A program made the translations under genes and the position numbers. This document shows positions 1-6,231 of a stretch of 12,614 nucleotides of DNA, piece by piece. The notes under the pieces were generated by a model. The model worked only from the letters and a program-made list of their open reading frames with translations. It did no database searches and was not told where the DNA came from. Location: NCBI GenBank assembly GCA_051953655.1, contig JBQCIO010000245.1, positions 1-12,614 on the forward strand, given 5' to 3'. The first letter of the stretch is position 1. Every line of letters begins with the position of its first letter. This DNA is from JBQCHF01 sp051953655 (GTDB lineage: Bacteria > Actinomycetota > Actinomycetes > Motilibacterales > Motilibacteraceae).

Positions 1-111
1 CGTCCCGGACAGGAACGACAGCTGGCCCAGGATCTGCGTGTTGGAGCGTGGCGGCCGTTCGTCCGAGTCAGCCTGCGTCTCCGAGGGGGCGGGGGAGATG
101 GGCTCAGACAT
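1..111 (-). CDS. Unidentified protein, N-terminal 37 codons only (cut by window edge)
   Basis: An ATG on the minus strand at 111-109 opens a frame with no stop down to base 1, giving 37 residues that begin MSEPISPAPSETQ and end QILGQLSFLSGT. A GGAG Shine-Dalgarno-like sequence lies about 8 bases upstream of the ATG, and the start overlaps the last codons of the BcrC-like gene (ATGTCTGA), which fits translational coupling at the end of the same operon. The first 25 residues are rich in Pro, Ser, Glu and Asp and look like a disordered tail. The hydrophobic stretch that follows could begin a membrane segment, but too little is visible to say. I do not recognise the family. The gene call rests on the ribosome binding site and the overlap. 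Confidence 0.6.
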   Translation of the reverse strand, partial: MSEPISPAPSETQADSDERPPRSNTQILGQLSFLSGT

Positions 112-685
112 CGAAATTCTCCAGTTCCCGACGGCCCTGCACGCTCGGCACCAGCCGCCTCCCACGCCGGCCCAGGAGCAGCGCGCCCGCAACGACGGCT
201 GTGCCGGCCAGGCCGGTCAGCAGGCCGCCGATGATGTCGAGCGGCCAGTGGATGCCCGCGAAGATCCGAGCGAACCCGATCAGGACCGCCGCGAGCAGCA
301 GGAGCGTGCCGGTGCGGCGGAACGTGGTGAAGGCGAGCAGGCCGAGGGCGACGGCGGTGGCGGCGGTGGTGTGATCGCTGGGGAACGACGTCCCGGGCTG
401 GTGGGCCACCAGCTGGTGCACGTGCTCCGTCATGAACGGGCGCCGGTCCGTGTGGACGCAGCCGGCCAGCCGCAACAGGCCGAAAGCGACCACCAGCGTC
501 GCAGCGAAGGAGCCCAGCTGCCACCATCGCCGTCGGCGCGCGAGTGTGAGCGCGCAAACGGCTGCGACAGCGAACAGGGGAAAGATCAACCAGCTGGCGC
601 AGAAGACCATGGCCTCGTCGAGCAGCGGGACCTGACCCGCCCAGCTGTTGACCGTGTGCAACAGGTGACGGTTGAGCTCCGTCAC
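104..685 (-). CDS. bcrC: PAP2-family undecaprenyl-diphosphate phosphatase, BcrC-like
   Basis: A 193-residue integral membrane phosphatase of the PAP2 superfamily. The family dephosphorylates undecaprenyl diphosphate to recycle the lipid carrier of cell-wall synthesis, and overproduction gives bacitracin tolerance. Three signature blocks are visible: HTDRRPF (Arg82-Pro83), FPSDHTT with the nucleophile-assisting His105, and ARIFAGIHWPLD with Arg140, catalytic His146 and Asp150. Hydrophobic segments lie near residues 24-48, 58-74, 105-122, 127-140 and 150-171. The arrangement (LDEAMVF near the N-terminus, RPF, FPSDHTT) resembles Bacillus BcrC from memory. I chose the GTG at 685 because GGGGA lies 4 bases upstream; a TTG at 712 would add 9 residues (EPGPGGDA-like) without a better site. 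It is co-directional with the stress-protein gene upstream and overlaps the next gene downstream. The exact lipid substrate is inferred from family resemblance. Confidence 0.88.
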   Translation of the reverse strand: MTELNRHLLHTVNSWAGQVPLLDEAMVFCASWLIFPLFAVAAVCALTLARRRRWWQLGSFAATLVVAFGLLRLAGCVHTDRRPFMTEHVHQLVAHQPGTSFPSDHTTAATAVALGLLAFTTFRRTGTLLLLAAVLIGFARIFAGIHWPLDIIGGLLTGLAGTAVVAGALLLGRRGRRLVPSVQGRRELENFDV

Positions 686-733
686 CGCGTCCCCACCCGG
701 CCCAGGCTCCAAGTCGTCGGTCCGGTCATGGGT

Positions 734-847
734 TCAGGGTTGGACAAGGCTCATCTCCTTCGACGCACCCCAGATCACGTCCGCGCCGATTCCTTCCCAG
801 CCTTCCAGCAGGGCCAAGCTGAAGGCGGGCGTCCACTCACGGGTCAT
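734..847 (-). CDS. Small ORF, 37 aa, unknown function
   Basis: The ATG at 847-845 overlaps the TGA of the universal stress protein gene as ATGA, and the frame runs 37 codons to a TGA at 736-734. The product starts MTREWTPAFSLALLEGW and ends KEMSLVQP. It has two Trp in its first 17 residues plus a third near residue 26, and a short amphipathic hydrophobic stretch, but no transmembrane segment or Cys pair that I can see. The 4-base overlap and the way it fills the gap before bcrC support translation by coupling. It has no clear Shine-Dalgarno of its own, only TGAGG very close to the ATG. It could be a real small protein or the remnant of a longer gene. I do not recognise it. Confidence 0.45.
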   Translation of the reverse strand: MTREWTPAFSLALLEGWEGIGADVIWGASKEMSLVQP

Positions 848-1332
848 GCCTCAGCCGGACGCGGCACGTGCCGGTGCGCGGGCACCACCACCAGCGGTAC
901 GGTGCCGTGCCGCAGCAGCCGGTGCGTGACCGAGCCGGCAAGGATCCGGGAGATGGTGGCGTTCACCCCGTCCCCGCGGGTGCCGACCACCACCAGCAGC
1001 GCCGAATGCGTCTCGGCCAGGCGCCGCAGGCAGTTGGCCGGGTCGCCGTGGCAGGCCAGCCAGGACCAGTCGACATCGGCGTCAGCGAGGACGTCAGCGG
1101 CGTAGGACTCCGACCGCTCCACGTGTGCGGCTCCGACCCGGTCCCAGTCCGCGGCGTCCGGGTCGACCGGGAAGTCCTGCTCGTCGACGACATGCACGAC
1201 GTGCAGGTGCGCACCGAGCCGGCGGGCCAGGTCCGCTCCCTCGCGCAGCACCGCCAGGTTCTCCGGTCCGTGCCCGAACCCGGCGACCAGGCAGTTGCCG
1301 GCATGCGCGGTCAGGATCTCGTTCTCCCTCAT
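844..1332 (-). CDS. Universal stress protein (UspA family)
   Basis: A 162-residue single-domain protein with the UspA fold. It starts MRENEIL, followed by a first beta strand (CLVAGFG) and an Arg-rich amphipathic helix (LREGADLARRLGAHLHVVHV). The C-terminal ATP-binding signature is recognisable as VVVGTRGDG...ILAGSVTHRLL...VPLVVVP. The usual spacing is Gly-2x-Gly-9x-Gly-Ser; here the loop before Gly-Ser is about three residues longer, so nucleotide binding is likely but not assured. The ATG at 1332 has GAGG/GGAGG upstream in GAGGTGGAGGCG. The open frame extends further upstream through the enolase gene in another phase, but that extension is Arg/Gly-rich shadow sequence. Its ATGA overlaps the next small ORF, and a 62-base gap separates it from the enolase. 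Such proteins typically accompany stress, dormancy or hypoxia responses in actinobacteria; the role here is inferred. Confidence 0.85.
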   Translation of the reverse strand: MRENEILTAHAGNCLVAGFGHGPENLAVLREGADLARRLGAHLHVVHVVDEQDFPVDPDAADWDRVGAAHVERSESYAADVLADADVDWSWLACHGDPANCLRRLAETHSALLVVVGTRGDGVNATISRILAGSVTHRLLRHGTVPLVVVPAHRHVPRPAEA

Positions 1333-1394
1333 CGCCTCCACCTCGCCGTCCAGGGTGCTCCCCTCCGGTCCTCGTTGGCCAGCAGCAGAGGCGG

Positions 1395-2678
1395 TCACGA
1401 CAGGCCGTAGGAGAGGTCTGTCGAGGCAGCCAGCTCCAGCAGCCGGTTGTACTTGGCCACTCGCTCCCCACGGGCCGGTGCGCCGGTCTTGAGCTGCCCG
1501 CAGCCGGTGCCCACCGCGAGGTCGGCGATGAACGTGTCCTCGGTCTCCCCCGAGCGGTGGGACACCATCTGGGCGTAGCCGGCCTCGCGGCACACCCGCA
1601 TCGCCTCCAGCGTCTCGGTCACGGTGCCGATCTGGTTGAGCTTGATCAGCGCAGCGTTGGCCACGTCCTTGCCGATCGCCTCGGTGATGATCTGCGGGTT
1701 CGTGACGAAGATGTCGTCGCCGACCAGCTGCACCCGCTCCCCCAGCGCGGAGGTGAGCGCGACCCAGCCGTCCCAGTCGTCCTCGGCCAGCCCGTCCTCG
1801 ATGCTCCACACCGGGAACCGGTCCACCATGGCCGCATACCGCTCGACCAGCTGGGCGCTGGTCAGCTGCTCGCCGGCCACCTGATAGGCGCCGTCGCGGT
1901 AGAACTCGCTGGCGGCCGGGTCCAGCGCGATCGCGACGCCGTCGCGGCCGGGCGTGTAGCCGGCCTCGGTGATGGCGTCCACCAGCAACGACAGCACGTC
2001 CTCGGGCTGGGCGATGTCGGGGGCGAACCCGCCTTCGTCTCCGAGGCCGGTGGAGTGCCCGGCGGCGGCCAGCCTGCGCTTGAGCACGCCGTAGATCTCC
2101 GCGCCCGCGCGCACCGCCTCCGGCAGTGACGGCGCACCGAGCGGGGCGAGCATGAACTCCTGGAAATCCAGCGCGTTAGGGGCGTGCACCCCGCCGTTGA
2201 CGACGTTGAAGTGCGGCACCGGCAGCCGCGGAGCCACCCCGGCCGGGGTGAGGACGCGCCACAGCGGCTGCCCGGCGCTGGCCGCCAGCGCCCTGGCCAG
2301 TGCCATCGACACGCCGACCACCGCATTGGCGCCCAGGCGAGCCTTGGTCCCCGTGCTGTCCAGCTCCCCCAGCGCCCGGTCCACCGCGGCGACCGCGCCC
2401 AGGTTCGCTACATCGAAGGCGCCGGTCGGAGTGCCCACCAGCAGCCGGGCGATCTCGCCGTCGACGTGGCCGGCGGCGGTGCGGACGCCCTGCCCGGCGA
2501 ACCGGCCGGCGTCGCCGTCGCGCAGCTCCACCGCCTCCCGGCTGCCAGTCGAGGCACCCGACGGGACGCCGGCGCGTGCGACCGTGCCGTCGCTGAGCTC
2601 GACGGTCACGGCCAGGGTCGGGCGGGCCCGGGAGTCGAGGATCTCCACGGCGTGGACTGCTGTCACGTGAACGGTCAT
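1395..2678 (-). CDS. eno: Enolase (phosphopyruvate hydratase)
   Basis: A 427-residue enolase, the normal family length, converting 2-phosphoglycerate to phosphoenolpyruvate. Nearly all known active-site positions can be matched by motif: SGASTG (Ser43 of the mobile loop), NGGVHA (His165), QEFM (Glu174), GDEGGFAP (Glu215, proton donor), ALDPAASEF (Asp253), SIEDGL (Glu294), GDDIFVTN (Asp321), IKLNQIGT (Lys346, general base), SHRSGET (His374-Arg375-Ser376) and LKTGAP (Lys397). An active enzyme is therefore expected. The metal-ligand motif reads SIEDGL where SIEDP is commoner. The ATG at 2678 lies 4 bases after the stop of the second MutS-like gene, and its AAGGA site overlaps that gene's last codons, so the two are coupled. 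Housekeeping actinobacterial eno usually neighbours mazG and a FtsB/DivIC-type septum gene. This setting is different, which suggests a second copy, though the rest of the genome is not visible. Confidence 0.96.
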   Translation of the reverse strand: MTVHVTAVHAVEILDSRARPTLAVTVELSDGTVARAGVPSGASTGSREAVELRDGDAGRFAGQGVRTAAGHVDGEIARLLVGTPTGAFDVANLGAVAAVDRALGELDSTGTKARLGANAVVGVSMALARALAASAGQPLWRVLTPAGVAPRLPVPHFNVVNGGVHAPNALDFQEFMLAPLGAPSLPEAVRAGAEIYGVLKRRLAAAGHSTGLGDEGGFAPDIAQPEDVLSLLVDAITEAGYTPGRDGVAIALDPAASEFYRDGAYQVAGEQLTSAQLVERYAAMVDRFPVWSIEDGLAEDDWDGWVALTSALGERVQLVGDDIFVTNPQIITEAIGKDVANAALIKLNQIGTVTETLEAMRVCREAGYAQMVSHRSGETEDTFIADLAVGTGCGQLKTGAPARGERVAKYNRLLELAASTDLSYGLS

Positions 2679-2682
2679 ACCC

Positions 2683-4314
2683 TCATCCTTCTGGGGTCGG
2701 TGCGATCGATGTGCGGTCCAAGGTCCCGGCCCCGCCGGGAATCGGGTCGGCCGGATGCCCGTAGCCGGGCGGGTCGCCAACGCGCACGCGCACGCGCGCC
2801 ACCGGTCCTCGTCCGGACAGGGGGACGCCGAACACCTGCTCGTACAGGTCGGCGCCGAAGCTGGTGGGCTCCGGCGCAGCCGGAACCAACCGGTAGGTTC
2901 GCTCGCCGTCGGCTCGGCGTTCGGGCCGCAGCGACAGGCAGGGCACCTGCCGGTGCAGGGCGTCGGCGAGGGCATGCAGATGGGTGACCAGGTGCACGCG
3001 CACACCGGCGTCTGCCAGGGCACGGATCACCGAGGCGCCGATGGCCGCACCTTCGTTCTCGGTGGTGGCGGCGAAGGACTCGTTGGACAGCAGCAGGTCT
3101 CCGGGGCGCAGGTGGTTGAGCAGCTCGCTCAGCCGGGCCAGCTCCTCGTCGAACTTGCCGTGCCGCAGGCCGGTGTCCTCCTCCCGCTCGAAATGGGTCA
3201 GCACCCGGGACCCGGTCGAGGCGGTGAACGCGACCGCGGGCACGAACAGGCCGGCCTGCAGCAGCAGCTGGGCCGTGCCCAGGGTGCGCAGCAGCGTGGT
3301 CTTGCCGCCCTGGTTCGCGCCGGTGACCAGCAGCAGGGGCTTGTGCTCGGTGTCCACGTCGTTGGGGACGGCCCGTCCGCCAAGGCGCACCTGCAGCACC
3401 GGGTCGTACACGCCGACGCCCACCAGCACCCCCGAGCCGGCCGGATGCGGCTCGGGCAGGCAGGTGGGTGCGCCGACCGCGAACAGCTGGCCGTGCAGCC
3501 GGGTGGCGGCCAGGTAGAAGGCGAGCTCGGTGCGCAGCTGGGTGAAGAAGGTGCTGACATCGTCGCAGGCCTGCCCGACCACTCCGGCGATCACGGTCAG
3601 CGCGCGGTCGCGCAGGTCGGCCAGCGCCCGGAAGCCGCCCTCGTCCCGCTCCGGGATGGTGAAGGCTGCGTGCGGGCGGGCGACGGGGGTGCGGTGGAGC
3701 AGCGTGAGGTGGCGGACGTCCGGCTCGCGCAGCATGTAGCCGACGCCCTGGTTGCCGTCACCGAGGTGGGCGCTGAGCAGCATCCCATCGCGGAACTCGA
3801 GCCGCTGCAGGTGCGCGCGTACGCCGTCAAGGTACGGCCCGTCCAGGTCGGTCATGGCCTGCTGTAGAAGCCGACGCCATCCCGGCGAGCGGACCGCCGG
3901 CAGGAACTCCAGGGCCAGGTCCCGGACCTGGGCCAGCGCGTCGACCTGCAGGCCCAGCTTGGTCACGGCGTGGTGCAGGGAGTTCTCCGGGCGCTGCATC
4001 AGGAAGCTCCGGAACACCCCGCGCTGGGCGGTGATCGCCTCGCCCGCGAGCTCGTACAGCCGGGCTGGCAGGTCGGGCACCTCCAGGCAGTCGGCGAGCA
4101 CCTGCTGCCGGAACCGGATCGTCGCCACGTCCAGCCCGGGCGAGAGCAGCGCGGCGCGGGCGCTGCGGCGCAGCTGGTCCTCACTCCCCGCCATCAGGTC
4201 CAGCAGCTCATCGAGCTCCAGGTCGCGGATCAGGTCCTGCACGCACGGCTCGTCCAGCTCCTCCTCGGACGGGCCGGCGAACTCCCGGTCCGGGTGCATC
4301 AGCCGAACCCTCAT
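2683..4314 (-). CDS. MutS-like ATPase, second of a pair (core and ATPase domains only)
   Basis: A 543-residue protein whose C-terminal half is a MutS-type ABC ATPase. Walker A is GANQGGKTT (residues 332-340, Lys338), followed by LFVPA and RVLTHFE as in the MutS ATPase core, then GKFDEELARLSELL. Walker B reads LLLSNESFAATTENEG, with Asn411-Glu412 where MutS has Asp-Glu, and then LVTHLHALAD with the His that follows Walker B. Residues 1-300 are helical and Leu/Arg-rich, matching lever and clamp regions. There is no recognisable mismatch-reading domain (Phe-x-Glu) and no Smr nuclease tail, so it is neither MutS1 nor full MutS2. The ATG at 4314 overlaps the preceding gene's TGA as ATGA. Its N-terminal TIRFRQQVLAD matches TLRWRQEVFAD in the neighbour, so the two are diverged paralogs and could form a heterodimer. 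The C-terminal 50 residues are Pro/Gly-rich. The substrate is unknown. Confidence 0.85.
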   Translation of the reverse strand: MRVRLMHPDREFAGPSEEELDEPCVQDLIRDLELDELLDLMAGSEDQLRRSARAALLSPGLDVATIRFRQQVLADCLEVPDLPARLYELAGEAITAQRGVFRSFLMQRPENSLHHAVTKLGLQVDALAQVRDLALEFLPAVRSPGWRRLLQQAMTDLDGPYLDGVRAHLQRLEFRDGMLLSAHLGDGNQGVGYMLREPDVRHLTLLHRTPVARPHAAFTIPERDEGGFRALADLRDRALTVIAGVVGQACDDVSTFFTQLRTELAFYLAATRLHGQLFAVGAPTCLPEPHPAGSGVLVGVGVYDPVLQVRLGGRAVPNDVDTEHKPLLLVTGANQGGKTTLLRTLGTAQLLLQAGLFVPAVAFTASTGSRVLTHFEREEDTGLRHGKFDEELARLSELLNHLRPGDLLLSNESFAATTENEGAAIGASVIRALADAGVRVHLVTHLHALADALHRQVPCLSLRPERRADGERTYRLVPAAPEPTSFGADLYEQVFGVPLSGRGPVARVRVRVGDPPGYGHPADPIPGGAGTLDRTSIAPTPEG

Positions 4315-5843
4315 GCCAGCCTCGCCCGGACCTGGTCGTAGCCCAGCTCGTAGCGGGCCGCCAGCGCCTCGGCGTAGGCGCGCTCGTTCGGGGGCCGGCG
4401 CGTCATCCGGAAGGTCCGGCGGGTGACGTCGTCGGGATCCACGTCGCTGGCCATGCTCACCGTGCCGGTCACGACGTCGGCGAGTTCGGGGATGAAGGTC
4501 ACCCACACAGCCAGTGCCCCCAGGGCAGCCAGCCGTCTCAGCACGGCCTCGCTCAGGGCCGTGGCATCGAGCAGGCTGGTCGAGGAGAACACCTCGTTGA
4601 GCACCAGGAGGCTCGCGCTGGAGGCGACGGTCAGGACCACCCGCATGCGCTGCAGGTCGTCCAGCAGCCCCCCGGCCGGGTCCTGCGGGTCCGATGCCAC
4701 CTCGAAGTGGGTCAGCACCCGGTCGACCGGGCACAGCTCGGCAGCCGCGGCCGGGACCGGGCAGCCGAGCATCGCCAGGTGGTGCAGCTGGCCGATGCTG
4801 CGCGCGAACGTGGTCTTGCCGCCCTGGTTCGGCCCGGTCACCACCACGATCCGCTCGCCGGGATTGACGTCGAGGTCGCTGCTCACCACGGGCTCTCCCT
4901 CGCCGACCAGGCGGTGCGCCAGGGCTGCGTCATACAGCCCCTCGGCGTGCAAGCGGCGGTCCTCCGCGGGCAGCAGCCGCGGCAGGCACGCACCGAGCCC
5001 GGCCGCACGCAGCGGCCCGTAGAAGTGGTCGACGGCCAGGAAGAACACCAGGTCCGCGGCGACCTGGGCCAGCGTACGGTCCACGAAGTCCTCGTGCCGG
5101 AGGCAGAACTGCTCCAGGTCGGCGAACAGCTCCGGGTGCAGCCGGGCCACCAGTCCGACGATCTGAGCCTCGACGTGGTCCATCTCCGCGCCGGCCGGGG
5201 ACAGCCGTGCCGACACCGGCTCGCCCGCCCCGTCCCGGAGCCGGTCGAACACGGCGGTGACCACCGCGCCGTAATCCGGCTCTCCGTCGTAGTCGCCCAC
5301 CGTCACCCGAGGGCCGCGCACCAGCACGGCGAACTCCACCTTGGCCAGCGCCGCCCGCAGCTCTCGGGCCCGCCCAGCCAGCCTTCCGAACTCTGCCGAG
5401 CCGGTGTAGTCGGTCAGGTAGGTGGCCAACGACCGCAGAGCCTGGGAGCCGGCGCCGGCGCGCTGCAGGCCGTCGTGCAGCGACTCCACCGCGCCGGCGT
5501 ACTCCAGCACCGCGGTCAACGCCCAGCCGTGCCGCTGCTCCCTCGAACGCAGCCGCCCGGCCAGGCTCCGATGCCGCTGGACCACCGCCATGGCCTCGAA
5601 GAAGGCCCTGAGCAGCGCAGCCACCGCATCCTCGGCGAGGTCGGCGAACACCTCCTGCCGCCAGCGCAGGGTGCGCTGGTCCGCGCAGGGCAACCGCAAC
5701 GCCTCGGGCAACCCGGTGTCGGGGAAGCGGGCTGCGACCGCATCGAAGAGCACATCCAGCGCGAGGTCGCGCACCACAGCCGGCGCCACCGGCTTCAGCT
5801 GCTCACACGGTACGAAGGGATGCAGCAGACCAGGAAACCTCAC
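4311..5843 (-). CDS. MutS-like ATPase, first of a pair (core and ATPase domains only)
   Basis: A 510-residue MutS-type ATPase, paralogous to the gene just downstream. Walker A is TGPNQGGKTTFARS (Lys343), followed by GCPVPA and RVLTHFEVASD. Walker B reads LLVLNEVFSSTSLLD, with Asn416-Glu417 in place of Asp-Glu, and WVTFIPELAD occupies the position where MutS carries the post-Walker-B His, here Phe. Residues 1-300 form a Leu/Ala/Arg-rich helical region with no mismatch-recognition domain. The only usable start is the GTG at 5843: the frame upstream to the stop near 5917 holds no ATG, GTG or TTG. No ribosome binding site precedes it, but a 22-codon ORF ends on it as GTGA, so it is probably translated by coupling. 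It overlaps the second MutS-like gene by 4 bases. A DNA or RNA structure substrate is inferred from the family; nothing in the sequence shows mismatch repair. Confidence 0.85.
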   Translation of the reverse strand: MRFPGLLHPFVPCEQLKPVAPAVVRDLALDVLFDAVAARFPDTGLPEALRLPCADQRTLRWRQEVFADLAEDAVAALLRAFFEAMAVVQRHRSLAGRLRSREQRHGWALTAVLEYAGAVESLHDGLQRAGAGSQALRSLATYLTDYTGSAEFGRLAGRARELRAALAKVEFAVLVRGPRVTVGDYDGEPDYGAVVTAVFDRLRDGAGEPVSARLSPAGAEMDHVEAQIVGLVARLHPELFADLEQFCLRHEDFVDRTLAQVAADLVFFLAVDHFYGPLRAAGLGACLPRLLPAEDRRLHAEGLYDAALAHRLVGEGEPVVSSDLDVNPGERIVVVTGPNQGGKTTFARSIGQLHHLAMLGCPVPAAAAELCPVDRVLTHFEVASDPQDPAGGLLDDLQRMRVVLTVASSASLLVLNEVFSSTSLLDATALSEAVLRRLAALGALAVWVTFIPELADVVTGTVSMASDVDPDDVTRRTFRMTRRPPNERAYAEALAARYELGYDQVRARLA

Positions 5844-5908
5844 GATGAAGCCCGACTCGTCAACGCGGGCAGCGCTCGCTGAGACGGGTGGCGACGCACT
5901 CCGGACAT
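5840..5908 (-). CDS. Putative 22-aa leader peptide / upstream ORF of the MutS-like operon
   Basis: The ATG at 5908-5906 is preceded directly by AGGAGGAGC (5917-5909), one of the strongest Shine-Dalgarno matches in the window, although the gap from GGAGG to ATG is short at 3 bases. The frame runs 22 codons (starts MSGVRRHPSQ, ends LTSRASS) and stops at TGA 5842-5840, overlapping the GTG start of the first MutS-like gene as GTGA. That gene has no ribosome binding site of its own, so translating this ORF probably delivers ribosomes to it. The peptide is Arg/Ser/Ala-rich with no run of one amino acid that would suggest classical amino-acid attenuation. It is too short to assign a function. The alternative is a chance ORF beside a regulatory hairpin. 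Confidence 0.5.
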   Translation of the reverse strand: MSGVRRHPSQRALPALTSRASS

Positions 5909-5931
5909 GCTCCTCCTAGGCCAGGAGGAGC
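5909..5931 (-). promoter_or_regulatory. Hairpin that would sequester the leader Shine-Dalgarno
   Basis: A perfect 9-bp inverted repeat, GCTCCTCCT and AGGAGGAGC, flanks a 5-base loop. In the minus-strand transcript the 3' arm is the Shine-Dalgarno of the 22-codon ORF and ends right at its ATG, so folding would hide the ribosome binding site. Two smaller stem-loops lie just upstream in the same transcript: GCCG/CGGC with a GTGA loop at 5948-5937, and AGCAGC/GCTGCT with a 4-base loop at 5969-5954. The layout suggests translational control of the MutS-enolase operon. The repeat is seen directly; the regulatory role is inferred. Confidence 0.5.
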
Positions 5932-6231
5932 CATCAGCCGTCACCGGCGGTTCAGCAGCGCTTGCTGCTCGGCGGGACCCATCGCCGTGAGTCATGCTCG
6001 ACGGATCGCACCGAGAGTGTCAAGGCACCCACCCGCTGGCGGTAGCACCGCAGGGACCGTCCGGCTACGTTGGCAGCACGGGCGATGGGGCTCGCCCGCC
6101 CCGAACCGCCGCGCCGGCTGACAGTCCCTGCCCCCACGACCAGCGGGAAGCGCCGACATGCCCACAGATCCATGCACGACTGTTGCCTGCGACACCGTCC
6201 CGTACCGGGGGACGGGCGCCGGGGCCCGGGC
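5932..6231. other. Divergent intergenic region between the MutS-like operon and the MFS gene
   Basis: About 300 bases with no credible gene beyond the leader elements on the minus strand. On the plus side I see no good promoter for the MFS gene. A 7-bp inverted repeat, CCGTCCC (6195-6201) and GGGACGG (6209-6215) with a 7-base loop, ends 16 bases before the MFS start codon and could affect its translation. The frame is open from an ATG at 6070 into the MFS gene, but the intervening residues are Arg/Pro/His-rich and not membrane-like, so I treat that stretch as untranslated. Confidence 0.45.
5995..6023 (-). promoter_or_regulatory. Candidate sigma-70-type promoter for the MutS-like/enolase operon
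   Basis: Read on the minus strand, a perfect TTGACA lies at 6023-6018. At 17-18 bases spacing the -10 position falls on CGAGCA or GAGCAT, which matches TATAAT at only about half of its positions. A start near 5986 would give a leader of roughly 78 bases before the 22-codon ORF, just enough to contain all three stem-loops. The -35 is convincing, the -10 is not. Confidence 0.35.

Noticed and set aside
1333..1809. N-terminal extension of the universal stress protein frame back to 1809
   Set aside because: The added residues are Arg/Gly-rich and overlap the enolase gene. The ATG at 1332 begins a normal-length UspA domain with a ribosome site.
4311..5843. MutS1 or MutS2 identity for the MutS-like genes
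   Set aside because: Too short for MutS1, no Phe-x-Glu mismatch domain, no Smr tail of MutS2, and both have Asn-Glu in Walker B.
6070..6231. Earlier start (6070) for the MFS protein
   Set aside because: The 54 added residues are Arg/Pro/His-rich with no homology-like features, and they span the intergenic hairpin.
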